From assembly GCA_022494885.1 (NCBI GenBank), contig JAGVSM010004517.1:124001-188000 (forward strand): a stretch of DNA of 64,000 nt, given 5' to 3'. A program made the position numbers and the translations under genes. Origin of the DNA: Micrasema longulum (Eukaryota; Arthropoda; Insecta; Trichoptera; Brachycentridae). Shown here one piece after another: positions 48,720-60,124 of the stretch; position 1 is the stretch's first letter; each line of letters starts with the position of its first letter. The notes under the pieces were generated by a model, which made no database searches, was not told the DNA's origin, and saw only the letters and a program-made list of their open reading frames with translations.

Positions 48720-48995
48720 TTTTAACAGAGAGGAAAAACGCTTTTGAGAAGGGTATATCTAAGTCTACGCATTTACAGGGCTTATGACTAGTCATTGGCT
48801 GGTTTAAGTGGCCACTTTATACACTGTGTAACATTCAACCTTCTGCCCATGTTTGAACATCCACATTTCCTCAACTCTTTCATCTGTTGACTTTTGTGAA
48901 GTAAAAGAGCTGAAACTTTTATCACGTGGGTGAGATTCATCCGGCTGAACCAAATCACCTACTAGGCAACGCCTGAAAACCATTTTCCAATTTTT
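48720..48995 (+). repeat. Foldback family Y, full copy
   Basis: Contains AACGCTTTTGAGAAGG, GCATTTACAGGGCTTATGAC, ATTGGCTGGTTTAAGTGGCC, TGTGTAACATTCAACC, GTTTGAACATCCACATTTCC and ends TAGGCAACGCCTGAAAACC. Best available consensus for the family. Confidence 0.8.
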
Positions 48996-49039
48996 ATTCT
49001 TCTTCTTTTACCAGGTAGTTTATTCAACAATGTTTAAGT

Positions 49040-49190
49040 ATGTCCAAATGCTTACAGACTGGCTGGACCTTCCCCCTAGGGAGTTATTCATATTTAAATT
49101 TATTTCAACAGAGAGGGAAAATGCTTTTGAGAAGGGAATATGGAAGTCTAGGCATTTACAGGGCTTATGACAGGTCATGTGATCAGTTCT
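49040..49190 (+). repeat. Foldback family Y, partial
   Basis: GGCTGGACCTTCCCCCTAGG, AATGCTTTTGAGAAGGGAAT, GGCATTTACAGGGCTTATGA: left part of family Y next to the full copy at 48.7 kb. Confidence 0.7.
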
Positions 49191-50269
49191 ACACTTCAGG
49201 TTCTAGTCCAGGAACAAGGTAATTTTGCAGTTGAAATAACTTTTCAAATAAATATTTAACATTTACCCTAGCAAAAATCGGACATCAAGAATGATAGACG
49301 AACACATCAACCATGACACAACGAGACGAACTTATCTCTTCTAGTTTTTGAAAAGGCGAAAGAAGGGGTTGAATTTACATTGATAAAGGGTTCTATGGAA
49401 ACATTATTATTTTTTAGTCGCTATGAGCGATAATTATTTATGGAAAATAATGCACAATACAATAAAAATATGTTAAAAAATACGGGGAAAATATGCGTGA
49501 TAGCTGACGCTTGTATAAACAGCATTTGTATACGTGAACTCAAATAAATAAAGACTCAGCAATAGTTATTAGCATAAACAAAACCTCAAATTGTATGTCC
49601 GTGACTATTCTGTGAATTCCATTCATACATTGTATAACTATTAGTCAACAAATACCTGATTCAACCTGAATCGTTAAATTCTATTGAAATCCAATAATGA
49701 AACCGAAAAAAATCCATGGCCATTTTTTTTAAATGTAGTTTAAGTTCAAGTTAAACCATAAAATAAATTGATTATTATGTTACATCGATCATTGGCACGG
49801 TAATAAAACAAAAAAAACATATCGTTTTGCTGCGATTTTTTAATTTTTTATTTATTCATTCAAAATTACACTCGTTGACAGATACATTTACTTATTAGGG
49901 TGTGCCCGAGTTAAGCCAAAATAATTATCGAGAATAAGAAATACGTGGTAAAATATTTTTTAATTTTTTTATTTTTATTTATTTTTAAGATTTACATATT
50001 TCTATATACTGAACAGAAGAGAAACAAGAAGAAACAGTTCAGTATATGGAGTTTTTTTTTTTTTTACATTTGTATTTTACAATTTTGCGCCCAACTAGAC
50101 AATTAGTAGTCTGTTCAAAGGCTAACAAATTGTGAATTCGGTGATTTTCAATAGAACAAAGTAATACTAATATTAAAGGTATACAAAAGAAAAATTACGC
50201 TCAGCATCAAGGCAAAATTAGAAACGTATTTTGTGTTGCATTCACTGCATAGCCTGGAGTATATATATT
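49191..50269. other. AT-rich intergenic DNA, nothing recognised
   Basis: Includes short complementary runs (TTTCTATATACTGAACAGAA near 49999 and TTCAGTATATGGAG near 50038) that could form a small hairpin. No gene seen. Confidence 0.35.
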
Positions 50270-50450
50270 TTTTTTGTTGTCCTGTGCAGCAACCCACTAA
50301 GTTATATTGACTTTAAACGTATTTAAGCTGTTTGTGGTTTTCAAAGACTATCCAACTGATTATACACTCTAGGTGCAATAACACTATATTGCCTTTGAGC
50401 GAAGCTTGTTCTAGCAGCAGGAGTGACAAAATTTTCAGCTAAAACATAAC
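50270..50450 (-). mobile_element. LINE RT-tail fragment
   Basis: Minus strand encodes RSFAQRQYSVIAPRVYNQLD near 50345-50410, the AQRQYSVIAPRVYN.L tail pattern of Jockey/CR1-like LINEs, followed by a stop and further degraded tail. Confidence 0.6.
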
Positions 50451-52136
50451 TCAGGTATCTGTTTTGCTTTAGTTAAATTAAAATAACACGTGATACAATA
50501 GAATTATAATAATAAAAATACAAGGAAAACTTATACAAATTATACCAATTTAGTACCATACGCAGTCAAATACAAAATGAATCATTGAAATCAATAGAAA
50601 ATAATACAAAAACATAATTAAAATGATAATTGATGGCTGAGTTATGATTTAAAAAGTGAAATCGAAGTTGTCAATATGCCAAATAATGATGAGTACTAAA
50701 TTAAATAAAACAAAAATAATTTATGAAAAAACATCAACATATCAAAATATATATAATGAGCAAATAAAAGTACAGAACGAAAGCAGATTAGTAAATGTTC
50801 ACTCGTCTCGAACTTTAAAAAGAATGACAAACTCGTCTCCATCGATAAGCATCAGCCAATTGCAAACATTTTTCTTAATGTTTGTACCATATTGGGTTTT
50901 TCCTAATTCATTTTTTTATTTATTTTTTTATTTATTTCTTAAGTTAGCTTATATTAAAACTAATATAAACTATTATGTACATTTACATCATCTATGTATA
51001 TTTACATTTCCTTACAGTAACTTATACATTTATTTTTAAATTCTTTCAGACACTTTTCATTCTTCATACATTCAGGCATCTCATCATATATTTTTAAACC
51101 CTTATACATCAAACAATTTTGCGACTCAGCTCTTTTCAATTTTCTTTTCTTTTTTTGAGCACAATGTTTTATCATAAATTATAATTAAATAAAAATAATA
51201 CGCGACTTCGCAAAATTTACTCTTAATTCAATTGCTCGGGACCAATTATACAAGAAAAGTGGATTAAACTATATATTTATCCAGTATTAATATCACTTTT
51301 CTGACCTACAACTTCTAAGCGATTATTCATCTAAGAACTAAAAACCCGTTTTTTAGCCTTGAAACATAGATTTGCACTCAGTGATCATATGTGAAGTATT
51401 ATAGGTATGGGAAATAAATTATTTTATATAAGTGGATTGTTTAAATTGTTTCAGTTGTATTCAATTCAAGATAGGTTAATAAAATAAATAACCACAAATA
51501 TAAAATTTATACACGATAGGTTAATTTACTGAAAATATTAACTGATCATCTTCGATTCGCTACAAAAATTGACACTTTTTGCATACATTTTTTATAGTTT
51601 ATTTAAAAAAAATAACAATTTGTTTAACGTTTAAAAATAATTATAGTAAGGACGCAACGTAATTTTATGGATATTTTAAACACTTTTGTGCCTGGGCGAC
51701 CAGAACCGCAGACGAGTGTTTTCGACTCGATGGCTACTCTCTGGTAAAAATCTCGGAAAAGGAAATCGAGTTGAGATAAGTCCAACCCTCGGCAGTTATC
51801 AATATTAATATATTACATTTGTCCATAAAGGTATTAGCTCTTTATTATATTTTTCATTTAAGAGATTACATTTCGGTACTAAAAACAGTATCTATTTCAA
51901 ATAATATTTATTGATACAAAAGATACGACTATACTTTGATAAAAATATAAAGGTTATTGGATAAAAAGTAATCAATAATGACTTAATACAATGACATAAA
52001 AATGCCCAATTATCTAGATCTAGGTCATTTACGACATGAGTTATTTATAAAATAAATGTTATAAAGGGTTATTGCTGTAGACTGTTAAAAAATTATTACT
52101 GGCAGGGTAATATTTTGTTTTGAATGTGTCTATGTA
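50451..52136. other. AT-rich intergenic DNA; long frame judged chance
   Basis: A 127-codon plus-strand frame (50656-51039) is low-complexity (Tyr/Phe/Ile/Asn-rich) with no initiator or splice support. Otherwise featureless. Confidence 0.35.
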
Positions 52137-52735
52137 ATGGATAATAATAATTTAACGACTGATAAACTTTACCCAACCATAGGAATGACTCCACCACACA
52201 TTCGAAGAAGGACAGCAACAGACGCAGAGAGGTACAAACAAACCCACGATCCTAAACATCCCCTTCACCACCACCAACCAACGGTCTCGGGTGTGAGATC
52301 TAGAAATAGGTTTATCAAAGCCACCTCCACAATTGAATCCTCACAACAACGGAGAGAGGAACTGTGGTAACAGAATCTTAGATCGAGACCGTGGATGGAT
52401 CCACATGAGGGTATCCAAGAAGGTCATCTTTCCTACTTATCGATTGCCCTCAACAGACTAAGGGTGGGTATTACACGATGTAAAAAAAATCTCCAATGGT
52501 GGGAGTACCTCTCTGGTGATGATATTTTATGTGACTGCGGCGCAACCCAGGACGACAGCCACCTACTGACATGCCTGCTGATGGGAGAAGGCTGCAGTCT
52601 TAGGGACCCAATTGTGGCAAATGACAAGGCGACATCTGTCGCCAGATATTGGAGTGGCAGGATATGATCCAGCCGAACACGTTGATTAAGTATAGTTATA
52701 ATTTGATTTTTTTTCAAAAAATAAAAAAACATGTT
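52137..52735 (+). mobile_element. Non-LTR polymerase C-terminus with CCHC-like knuckle
   Basis: Two open blocks split by one TAA. The second reads YLSIALNRLRVGITRCKKNL, then CDCGATQDDSHLLTC, the LNRLRtG..R...C.CG..Q...H...C pattern at the C-terminus of insect LINE polymerases. It stops at 52667 and a short A-rich tail follows. Likely a 5'-truncated LINE. Confidence 0.75.
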
Positions 52736-53149
52736 AATTTGTCTTATTAATTGATTTATTTATTCGGGTAGTTTAAAGAAATCATTGGATGTTTTGGATT
52801 GATAAAGGCAAATGAAACACCAATTAATCACAATATGTTACCGCTTTTAAAATAAATAAAGAATTTTTTATTTTTTTTAAATCCTGCTTTATATAACTTT
52901 AATAATAACAGTAATATAATCACAGTAAAATAATACATTTAAAAAACACGACTGAAGCATTATCTTCAATGAAAAATTATGCATCTTCATCTTTTTGCTC
53001 GTGAAATGTTTATAAGGGCGAATAGATAAAAACTGAATGGTGGGAATTTGTCAAAAATGGACGAAAAAATCAATAAAAACGATTTAAATAAATATGAACT
53101 ACGTCACAAGTTCTTCGAAATTAACCAAAAATAGAGTGTTGTGATAGAT

Positions 53150-53400
53150 TTCCGGTTTCTGGGAAGCCAATTTATTAGCTTATTATTGAATATTATGTAT
53201 TGCATTTATATTTACATTTCTAGTAATATTATGAGTTTTGTATGATTAGTTATTTTATGTTATGTATAATTTTTATGTGACAACATTTACAATAACACTA
53301 TTATGTGGAAGCCTCTAATTGGACTTTATGATATGTGTTTATTGTATAATTGTATCTTATAAATGTCTGTTGGCTTTCCAACGAAATAATTTTTTTTTTA
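53150..53400 (+). mobile_element. Possible LINE 3' UTR
   Basis: AT-rich stretch with TGTTGGCTTTCCAACGAAAT before an T/A-rich end, a sequence often seen at insect LINE 3' termini. No coding part. Low confidence. Confidence 0.3.
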
Positions 53401-55214
53401 AATAAGTAAAAAATAATCTGCATAAAAAAAAATTAGCTTAGTTTGATAGTCTATTTACAAATATAAAAAAAAACACTAAGCATCCTCATTAAAATGTGAA
53501 CACATGCTATTTGCTGTAATAATAAGACAATTGTTGTGACCAATGATCCAATTTTCGAAACCTGTATTAAAAATTGACAGACACGGTCGCACGGAATGGA
53601 AAGCAATTGAACACGTGGCCCCTAGATTTTTATTTTTATTTAATCACGTGGTCATTAACCTTAAAATGTCGACCTTCAAACGATTTGTTTCTGAGAAATA
53701 AATCATAAGAAGATAAACCGTCGATTTAGAAACCTCTTATCTTCCAAAGTAAAGAACTCTAAAGAAGTGTTTATTCAACAGAAGGCTTTTCAAACAAAAA
53801 ATGATCCTAATAAATCTGAGCCTTTTCTTTTGGCCTTGAAATTCACCTAAGGCACGTTTTAATTTGGTTTAATAATCAAAATAATTTTAAATAATCAATG
53901 GTGGTATTTGAAAATATAACTATTCAACCATTCTTACACAAACTGTTTAAAACATAAGACAAAAGCACGTTTTTTTTCTAAAATTTAACATTTTGATGCG
54001 AAACTATCTTCAGTTTTTAACTTGAAAAGAAATTTAGCTTAAATCCACCATTTCCATTTGCCCGATGAAAAAAAAATCTATAAAGAATGAAAAATATACT
54101 TACTTGTAGTTGTATTTAATAATAAATATAAAAAGATAATTTATTTGATTGGTTTTCGATTTTTAAAATATTTGTTCATAATTTTAAAAAACGCGCTAGA
54201 GAAGAAATATATAAAAATACATGACAAAATCTAGTCATGCCATCATTAATATGTTAGTTTGATAATTACAGCTTATTAATTAATGTTATTAACAATATTA
54301 AAAATAACGATAGTGCTCCAGTGAAACTGCTGACATTTAAATAAAATTTCAAAAACCAGTAAAACGCGTTTTTAATTATTTGTATAAAATAGTATTCAAC
54401 ATTTCTTTAACCATTTAAATAAAAGAACATTTTATTGACAATCGGGTAATTGCAAGTACCTACGATTGAACTTAGTGAACTAATTAATCTTTACCATTTT
54501 GGCATAATTTGGCAATAAACTATCTAATTTTGATACGTTTTATTTTTATAATTAAATATGAATTCTTTTATTTGCGTCTCTTAGCGTAGCAAAAATATTA
54601 CCTACACAATGTTAAGAAAAACGTTTTTTAACAAATAATTATCATTTGTGTAAAACATACAAAAAATGGTTATTTTATCTGCCAAAAAAATTCGTGAAAA
54701 TCTTTATCTAAGTAAAAGCATTTTATTCAAGGTTTTTTGTGTTTTCAGGTTTTTAATTTATTTATTTATTTTCAGTTCATAAACAATAAAAGATATCACA
54801 ATATAGGTATATACGATTTATAAAATAAAAAATAATAACACAAAACATCTTCCACCAATTTGTGAACACCAATAATCACAAAACCAAAAATTAAAAACTG
54901 TAAACAGACCAAAATTTTATTTTCAATATGCAAAATAGACGTAATTTAAACAATTTAATGAAATCTCACTAAAGTATTTATAATTTATCAATAGTCTCGT
55001 AATAATACTATTTTTTTATGTATAACAATAATTAAAAAGTTACAAAAAATAAAAATATGAATTGAAATAAAATTAACAATATAAATGATTAAAATTAAAA
55101 TAAAATTATTGTAATAATTAATTCAATAAGATAAAATACATCGTATATACACATATAAACATTGATAATATTCACATTTAAATAAAATTAACAAATGTAA
55201 TGATGCATATTTGA
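53401..55214. other. AT-rich intergenic DNA, nothing coding
   Basis: 1.8 kb of low-complexity sequence upstream of the LINE endonuclease fragment. TTTATTTATTTATTTTC at about 54760 may mark a minus-strand LINE tail. Confidence 0.35.
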
Positions 55215-55455
55215 GTCTAATATCTAGCAGAAGGCCTATCTATCTACCCATAGGTCTTTGCCATCATTCTCCCAAGAGTATTTCTTTGTTGAAGTTAATC
55301 TCTTAGAAATAGCAGCTAGTACTCCCCCTCCCTTTTTACATGTTGACGCACTCGATTCACAATCTCTTCTATACACCGTGTAGCGGTCGTCAAATAATTC
55401 TCCACTAAATATTGTAGAATTGTAGTAGTTTACGCTTTTTTACTGACGCCAATGA
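55215..55455 (-). mobile_element. LINE endonuclease fragment
   Basis: Minus strand encodes ELFDDRYTVYRRDCESS then KKGGGVLAAISKRLTS, the Y.VyR.DR...GGGVL.AI signature of the APE-type endonuclease of Jockey/CR1 LINEs. Only 80 codons survive. It ends about 230 bp upstream of the transporter initiator. Confidence 0.8.
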
Positions 55456-55684
55456 CTGAATAATTTGTCACCAGTAAAATGTTTAATTATGTAGAGGAAC
55501 TTCGGTTAATCTGCGAAGAATGATTTCGTTGTTTACATTTCTGCCAAGGAAAATGTGGCGATACGGTGCCTCGATTGAAAAGTGGTCAGTTTTTATTCTA
55601 GTTAGCAAATCCAAGTGATTACTAATGGGTTGATTGTACGATTGGAAACACGAAAGAGTGGTAATACATAAGTTAGTGGTATGT

Positions 55685-55719
55685 TCAGTCTATTTCTGCA
55701 AGTGCTAGAAGGCAGTTAG
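55685..55719 (+). promoter_or_regulatory. Inr + DPE core promoter of the transporter
   Basis: TCAGTC at 55685-55690 is a perfect arthropod initiator (TCAKTY), with +1 at A55687. AGTTA at 55714-55718 lies exactly at +28 to +32 and fits the downstream promoter element RGWYV. No TATA box lies 30 bp upstream. This predicts a 92-nt 5' UTR before the ATG at 55779. The leader would hold a 3-codon uORF (ATG GCT AAT TAA, 55728-55739), a possible brake on translation. Motif match seen; function inferred. Confidence 0.5.
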
Positions 55720-55778
55720 AACTTACGATGGCTAATTAACTTGTCTGTTTTCTGTGCATAATTTCGTAATTAACTAGA

Positions 55779-55839
55779 ATGGTGAACTTTGTTCAAATAC
55801 TGAGGAAACATGAATATACAATCTATGTCATTATAGCGA
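55779..55839 (+). other. Coding exon 1 of the Tret1-like transporter
   Basis: 61 nt: 20 codons plus one base. The ATG at 55779 has context CTAGAATGG and the donor is GCGA|GTTAGT. The encoded peptide is a short basic cytoplasmic tail (RKH) followed by a hydrophobic run that completes TM1 with the first residues of exon 2. Tret1-like proteins typically have such a short N-terminus. Phase fit, placement 1.0 kb upstream and a core promoter 92 nt before the ATG all agree. RNA evidence is absent. Confidence 0.75.
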
Positions 55840-58244
55840 GTTAGTGATTTTTAGTTTACATGGTTTGGTTTTGTTTATGGTGTGAAAATTGCAGTACTGT
55901 GAAAAGAAAAGTATTGAGTTGCCAAGCGTGAGCGATATTTTTGTAACCAGTTTTCTATTTCCCACATTTAATTCTTGAAACGTTGGATATTTTTTTTAAA
56001 AACTCCTCTAAAAACTATTTAAAAAAAATAAAAATATATAGTATGTATGAATGCAATAATTTCCACGCGATTTCTTTAACATTTTAATTTGACTTATTTC
56101 TTATACGAATCTCAATGGTGTCTTTTAATAATTATTATTTCTTTGATAATAGGGAAATATCACACACTACGATTACTGATAAAAATATATGAAATGGAGT
56201 AAGAATAATTTATTATACATTCAAAATAATATGGATATTGTGGAGTAATGTTTTAATACAATTTTTTTTTTAAAAACTCCAAAAAAATTCGTCGCTAGAA
56301 AAACGCAACATGTTTGGCCTTGACAGTTCGTTGCCCTAGTTTTTGTATGTTCAATAGACCATTTAAAAAAAAAAGAGTTATGAATGCCAATATGTTCATT
56401 ATTTTATTACGCGTTCATGTAGGTAAAGAATGGTTATTTTTTACGTTAGATAATAGTATCTTCAGCATTTTTTGAGTACCAATCTCCACTTACTGTTTGC
56501 AAAATGGTCTGTTGAACATACAAAAACTAGGGCAACGAGTTGGGAAGTCAAGATTTGTGATAATGTTCTAAACAAATTTTGGCAGGAAAAAAAAAATATG
56601 AATCGTGACGTATTAGGGGCGTGACTAATGGAATGATCGTTTTTGCGGGAATTCAAAATTACAAATTTAAAAAAATATATATTCATGCTACTAATAATAA
56701 GCAAAAAAAAATTTTACTGTACATTATTTCATAGACTTTATTACTTAAAAATGTTTTTTTTTTAAATCTGATGTTTCCCTATTAAACTCAGAATCGATTG
56801 TATGAATTAAATGGATCGATTATCACTCGTTTAGTTATTGTTTCGTTCTTCTTCAGGTGGGTTTGCATTCGCTTCTATTGGAAGCGCATCGGGATGGGCG
56901 TCTCCGTCTTTAGTGAAACTGGCAGCTGAAGATTCGCCAATTCCCTTGGACAACAGTCAGCTGTCATGGGCGGCTTCATTGCTGGCCATCGGAGGACTCT
57001 CCATGTCACTCCCGTTCTCCTACTTCCTCAACAAAATCGGCCGAAAACCGATGATAATTTTGATTTCGATAATCTACATGACAGGATGGATCGCGCTCAT
57101 ATTTTCAACGACCGTCACGCATATTTACATAGGGAGATTTCTTCTCGGAGCAGCCGTCGGATGCACCTACGGATCGGTCCCAGTCTACATAGGAGAGGTT
57201 GTAGGTCAAAACATCAGAGGAGCTATCGTCACATTTTTGGTAATGGCGCAATCAATAGGAAGCCTGTTTGAATACATTGTGGGACCTTTGGTCTCATTTC
57301 ACACCCTGAACTCCGTTTCAATTGTGATCCCAATACTGATGTTCGTATCTTTTATGCTGATGCCGGAAACACCCTATTTTTTGCACAAAAAAGGTCGAAG
57401 CAAAGACGCCGAAAGAGTACTGATGAAATTCAGAGGTCGCAACAAATTAGAAGACATCCAAGACGAACTGAATAGCATGAAAAAGTTCATAGAAGAAGAC
57501 TCGACGAATTCCAACTTCCTACAAATTCTCAAGCAATTGCTCGAACCGAAATCGAGGAAAGCAATCATGATAATCACCGTCTTGATTCTGGGTCAGCAAT
57601 TCACTGGAGTTGCGGCAATAAGCAATTACATGCAGACGATATTTATGGAAGCTAATTCTCCCATACCGCCACAATACGCTGTACTGCTTTCCGAGTTGCT
57701 TTCTGACGTGTCCGTTATCGCGACCAGCGTTGTTATGGATCGGTTTGGGAGGAAACCGCTGTATGGATTATCCGCGATCATTTGCATGCTATCGAACGTT
57801 CTGCTCGGGGCATATTATTACTGCAGAGCGGTCGGAACTGTGGAGGAAAAATATTCCTGGATACCTATGGTCGGGGTGTTCATACTGAGAATGGGCTTCG
57901 ACGTCGGAATGGCGCCCGTTCCAATGGTAGTGACGAGTGAAATTCTGTCCTACAACATTCGAGGTTATGTATCTTCTTATATGGCTTTTATTCAAGGTGG
58001 GTTCATGGCCCTAGTGATAAAGTTGTTCCAGATTATCAAAGATGACGCGGGACAGTATTACGCCCACGCAATATTTATTGTATGTGTTTTTGTTCCCACA
58101 GTTTTTATTATGTTCTACATGCCAGAAACTAAAAACAAGTCTCTTCATGAGATTCAGCAAGATTTTGTTAAAAGTAAAAATGATAATAATAGTGCTAAAG
58201 AAGATTACTCGAACAAAGCGTACATACAAGAAGAAGAGGCATGA
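55779..58244 (+). CDS. Sugar transporter, facilitated trehalose transporter Tret1-like (2 exons, 482 aa)
   Basis: Integral plasma-membrane carrier of the MFS sugar-porter family, probably moving trehalose or hexoses down their gradient. Coding exons are 55779-55839 and 56857-58244, giving 482 residues, normal for the family. Exon 2 alone carries the signatures (numbered in the spliced protein): GRKP 82-85 after TM2, PVYIGE 129-134 with R141 after TM4, PETP 190-193 after TM6, QQFTG 267-271 in TM7, DRFGRKP 315-321 after TM8, E382 and R389 flanking TM10/11, PETKNKS 443-449 after TM12. Twelve hydrophobic segments can be counted. Exon 1 encodes MVNFVQILRKHEYTIYVIIA, the first part of TM1, and ends one base into a codon (A, then GTTAGT donor); exon 2 opens after TTCTTCAG and the joined codon is AGT (Ser). 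Reading exon 2 leftward without splicing gives no ATG, so it cannot be the start. Substrate is inferred from family only. Exon 2 is certain; exon 1 is about 75% sure. Confidence 0.93.
56290..56784 (+). repeat. Dispersed repeat family X, copy 2 (interrupted)
   Basis: Matches the reverse complement of 38345-38625 over its length: it begins CGTCGCTAGAAAAACGC, has a shared core with GGGGCGTG and TTTGCGGGAATTCAAAA, and ends near TTTCATAGAC...TTTCCCTATT. The copy is split by the MITE at 56329-56537. No coding capacity; probably a non-autonomous element. Confidence 0.75.
56329..56537. mobile_element. 209-bp MITE nested in repeat X
   Basis: Terminal inverted repeats of 36 bp with one mismatch, starting CGTTGCCCTAGTTTTTGTAT, are flanked by the direct duplication AGTT (56325-56328 and 56538-56541). 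The empty site is represented by the uninterrupted family-X copy at 38 kb. No ORF, so mobilised in trans. The superfamily is not identified. Confidence 0.8.
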
Positions 58245-58379
58245 GAAAATAATTGAAATATAACAAAGCTTTAAACATTTATAGCAATTATTTATATATT
58301 TATTATAGTTGAGTTTATCCAAATTATGGTAGACAAGTCTGGATTTCACCCCCAAGAGAGCAATTAAGATTTACATATT

Positions 58380-58385
58380 ATTAAA
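58380..58385 (+). terminator. Candidate poly(A) signal of the transporter
   Basis: ATTAAA, the commonest variant hexamer, about 135 nt after the TGA stop. The first canonical AATAAA is much further on (59179-59184), beyond a SINE and a foldback repeat, so the nearer site is preferred. Weak evidence in AT-rich DNA. Confidence 0.3.
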
Positions 58386-58753
58386 ACAGAGATATGACGT
58401 AAAATATTTGGAGTAATACCTGTAAAGGTCCATAGAAAGACCCAAAAAAACAAAAAAAATATTATTCTGCTTTGCTATAAAACGGATACTGAATTTTAGT
58501 TTTGTAACAATTGCTAATGTTGAACTTGAAAGATGTTTTAATCTTTTGATTAGCAAACCTTCTTAGAAAATAAGCTTGCAAGCTTTTAAAAAATAATAAT
58601 TTAACTTTTGAATATTTTAATTTTATACATCAATACTTGAAGTTATAAATCAAAAGAGACTCTGATTTTATTATCAGATGTTAGGAGATGGGCTTTTCTT
58701 AAGCCAATTAGATATTGAACCAAGATAGTTTCCTAAATGCAAAGCCCCGGTCC

Positions 58754-58903
58754 CTGCGTCAACCGTGGTGTAATAGCTAAAAGGCTTGACTCACGCACAT
58801 AAGGTTTCGGTTTCGATTTCGGGCGAGAACATAAAAAATGTAATGTGTTTTTTATCTGTTGTTATGTGCTGTAAATGGGCCTCGTGGCCTGTTGTGGTGC
58901 AAA
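58754..58903 (+). mobile_element. tRNA-derived SINE, family B, copy 3
   Basis: Box A survives as GTGGTGTAATAGC; box B is degraded (GGTTTCGATTTC). Ends GGCCTGTTGTGGTGCAAA. Lies about 0.5 kb downstream of the transporter stop and abuts a foldback repeat. Confidence 0.75.
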
Positions 58904-58939
58904 CAATTTCAGTTACAAAACGGAGAACATATAATAGAG

Positions 58940-59145
58940 AAGAATATGTTATTCTAGGCTTTTACAGGGCTTATGACCTGTCCTTGTCTGGTTTTATTGG
59001 TCATTTTGTAACATTCCCAATTGTAGCAAATTAGAAAATGTTTAAACATGTGCAGAATGGTGAAAACATAGTGGCCACCGAAAACAGCCAACAACGGGCT
59101 ATTAGCTATGTAAATGCTTCGACTTCCATATTACCTTCTTCGAAA
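58940..59145. repeat. Foldback family Y, palindromic copy
   Basis: Left arm GAATATGTTATTCTAGGC...GGGCTTATGACCTGTCC; right arm on the opposite strand AATATGGAAGTCGAAGCATT. The two arms, about 85 bp each, meet near 59040. Lies just after SINE B copy 3. Confidence 0.7.
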
Positions 59146-60124
59146 TATTCCTCGTGTCTGTTGTAATTTGTTAATTTTAATAAACGAAGTTAACTGTATT
59201 AATTGATTTTTTTATTACTTTTAATAAATTATCATAATAAAATAAAAAACTAATTGTTCGAACTGTTGTTTTTACAAAAATCAGTTTGCTTACATCCATA
59301 ATATGTTCGGAATATTATTCCGAGCGCTGAAATCATTTTCAAAACTTAAATGTTTATGCAGTGTAATGAATTGTATTTATATAATGTTCCTTAGTTTAAT
59401 AAAATTATCTTAAATAAAAATTTGATTGTATGAATATGATAAATGAGTATTATTAAGCTTTAAATATCTTCAAATGTACGTTTATTTTGAAATACGTGCC
59501 AAATAAATACTACAATATAAGAAATTTTGATTTTTATTATAAACGTAATTCTTATTTTGTCTCTTTCCATGTTAAATTGTCAACACACAAGAGTAAAAGT
59601 GATAGTGCTATGGTGTTCATAAGATCAATTATCATTACAAAAGTGAAAGTTTACATGTATAAAAAGTACCAAGGTATCTAATAATGATGTAATACTGTTT
59701 GTTGTGTGAAAGAATTTCATATAAGTTTGACAAACGAATAAAAGTGGTAAAATTGTTTGAATGAAAAAAAGAATATTCACTTAGTTTTTTTTTTACTTTT
59801 TACAATTATTGCTACAGCTTACGAATAATTTTAGAAATCATTTCGTTTCACAAAGCTGCGCCTTACGAGAAGGTACCTCTCATATACGCCATTTTAATAT
59901 ATTATATTATATTTGTTTGACTTTTTATACATAATGTAATAATATATATGTGTACATTGGCTGGCTAATTAAACGACGAATGCGTGATGAATTAAAAAAA
60001 ATAAATTATATTGATCTCTTTACAAAAATATACCCCTGCTTTATTTTATTTTAAATTTAGAATTAAAAAAAAAAATAACATGAGCCATCCACTTTTCATT
60101 TACATTGTTGTTAAAGTGTCATGA
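59146..60124. other. AT-rich intergenic DNA, nothing recognised
   Basis: Contains AATAAA at 59179 and several chance frames. No repeat partner noticed. Confidence 0.35.

Larger units (their letters stand above)
55840..56856 (+). other. Intron 1 of the Tret1-like transporter
   Basis: 1017-bp GT-AG intron, phase 1. Its right half is repeat: a family-X copy (about 56290-56784) carrying a nested MITE (56329-56537). The repeat ends about 72 bp before the acceptor. The rest is AT-rich with nothing recognisable. Confidence 0.7.

Noticed and set aside
50656..51039. 127-codon open frame
   Set aside because: Low-complexity AT-driven composition, no initiator context, no homologous pattern.
52395..52667. 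Zinc-finger-like CDCG...H...C gene
   Set aside because: The context LNRLR.G..R plus C.CG...H...C is the C-terminus of insect non-LTR polymerases; not a host regulator.
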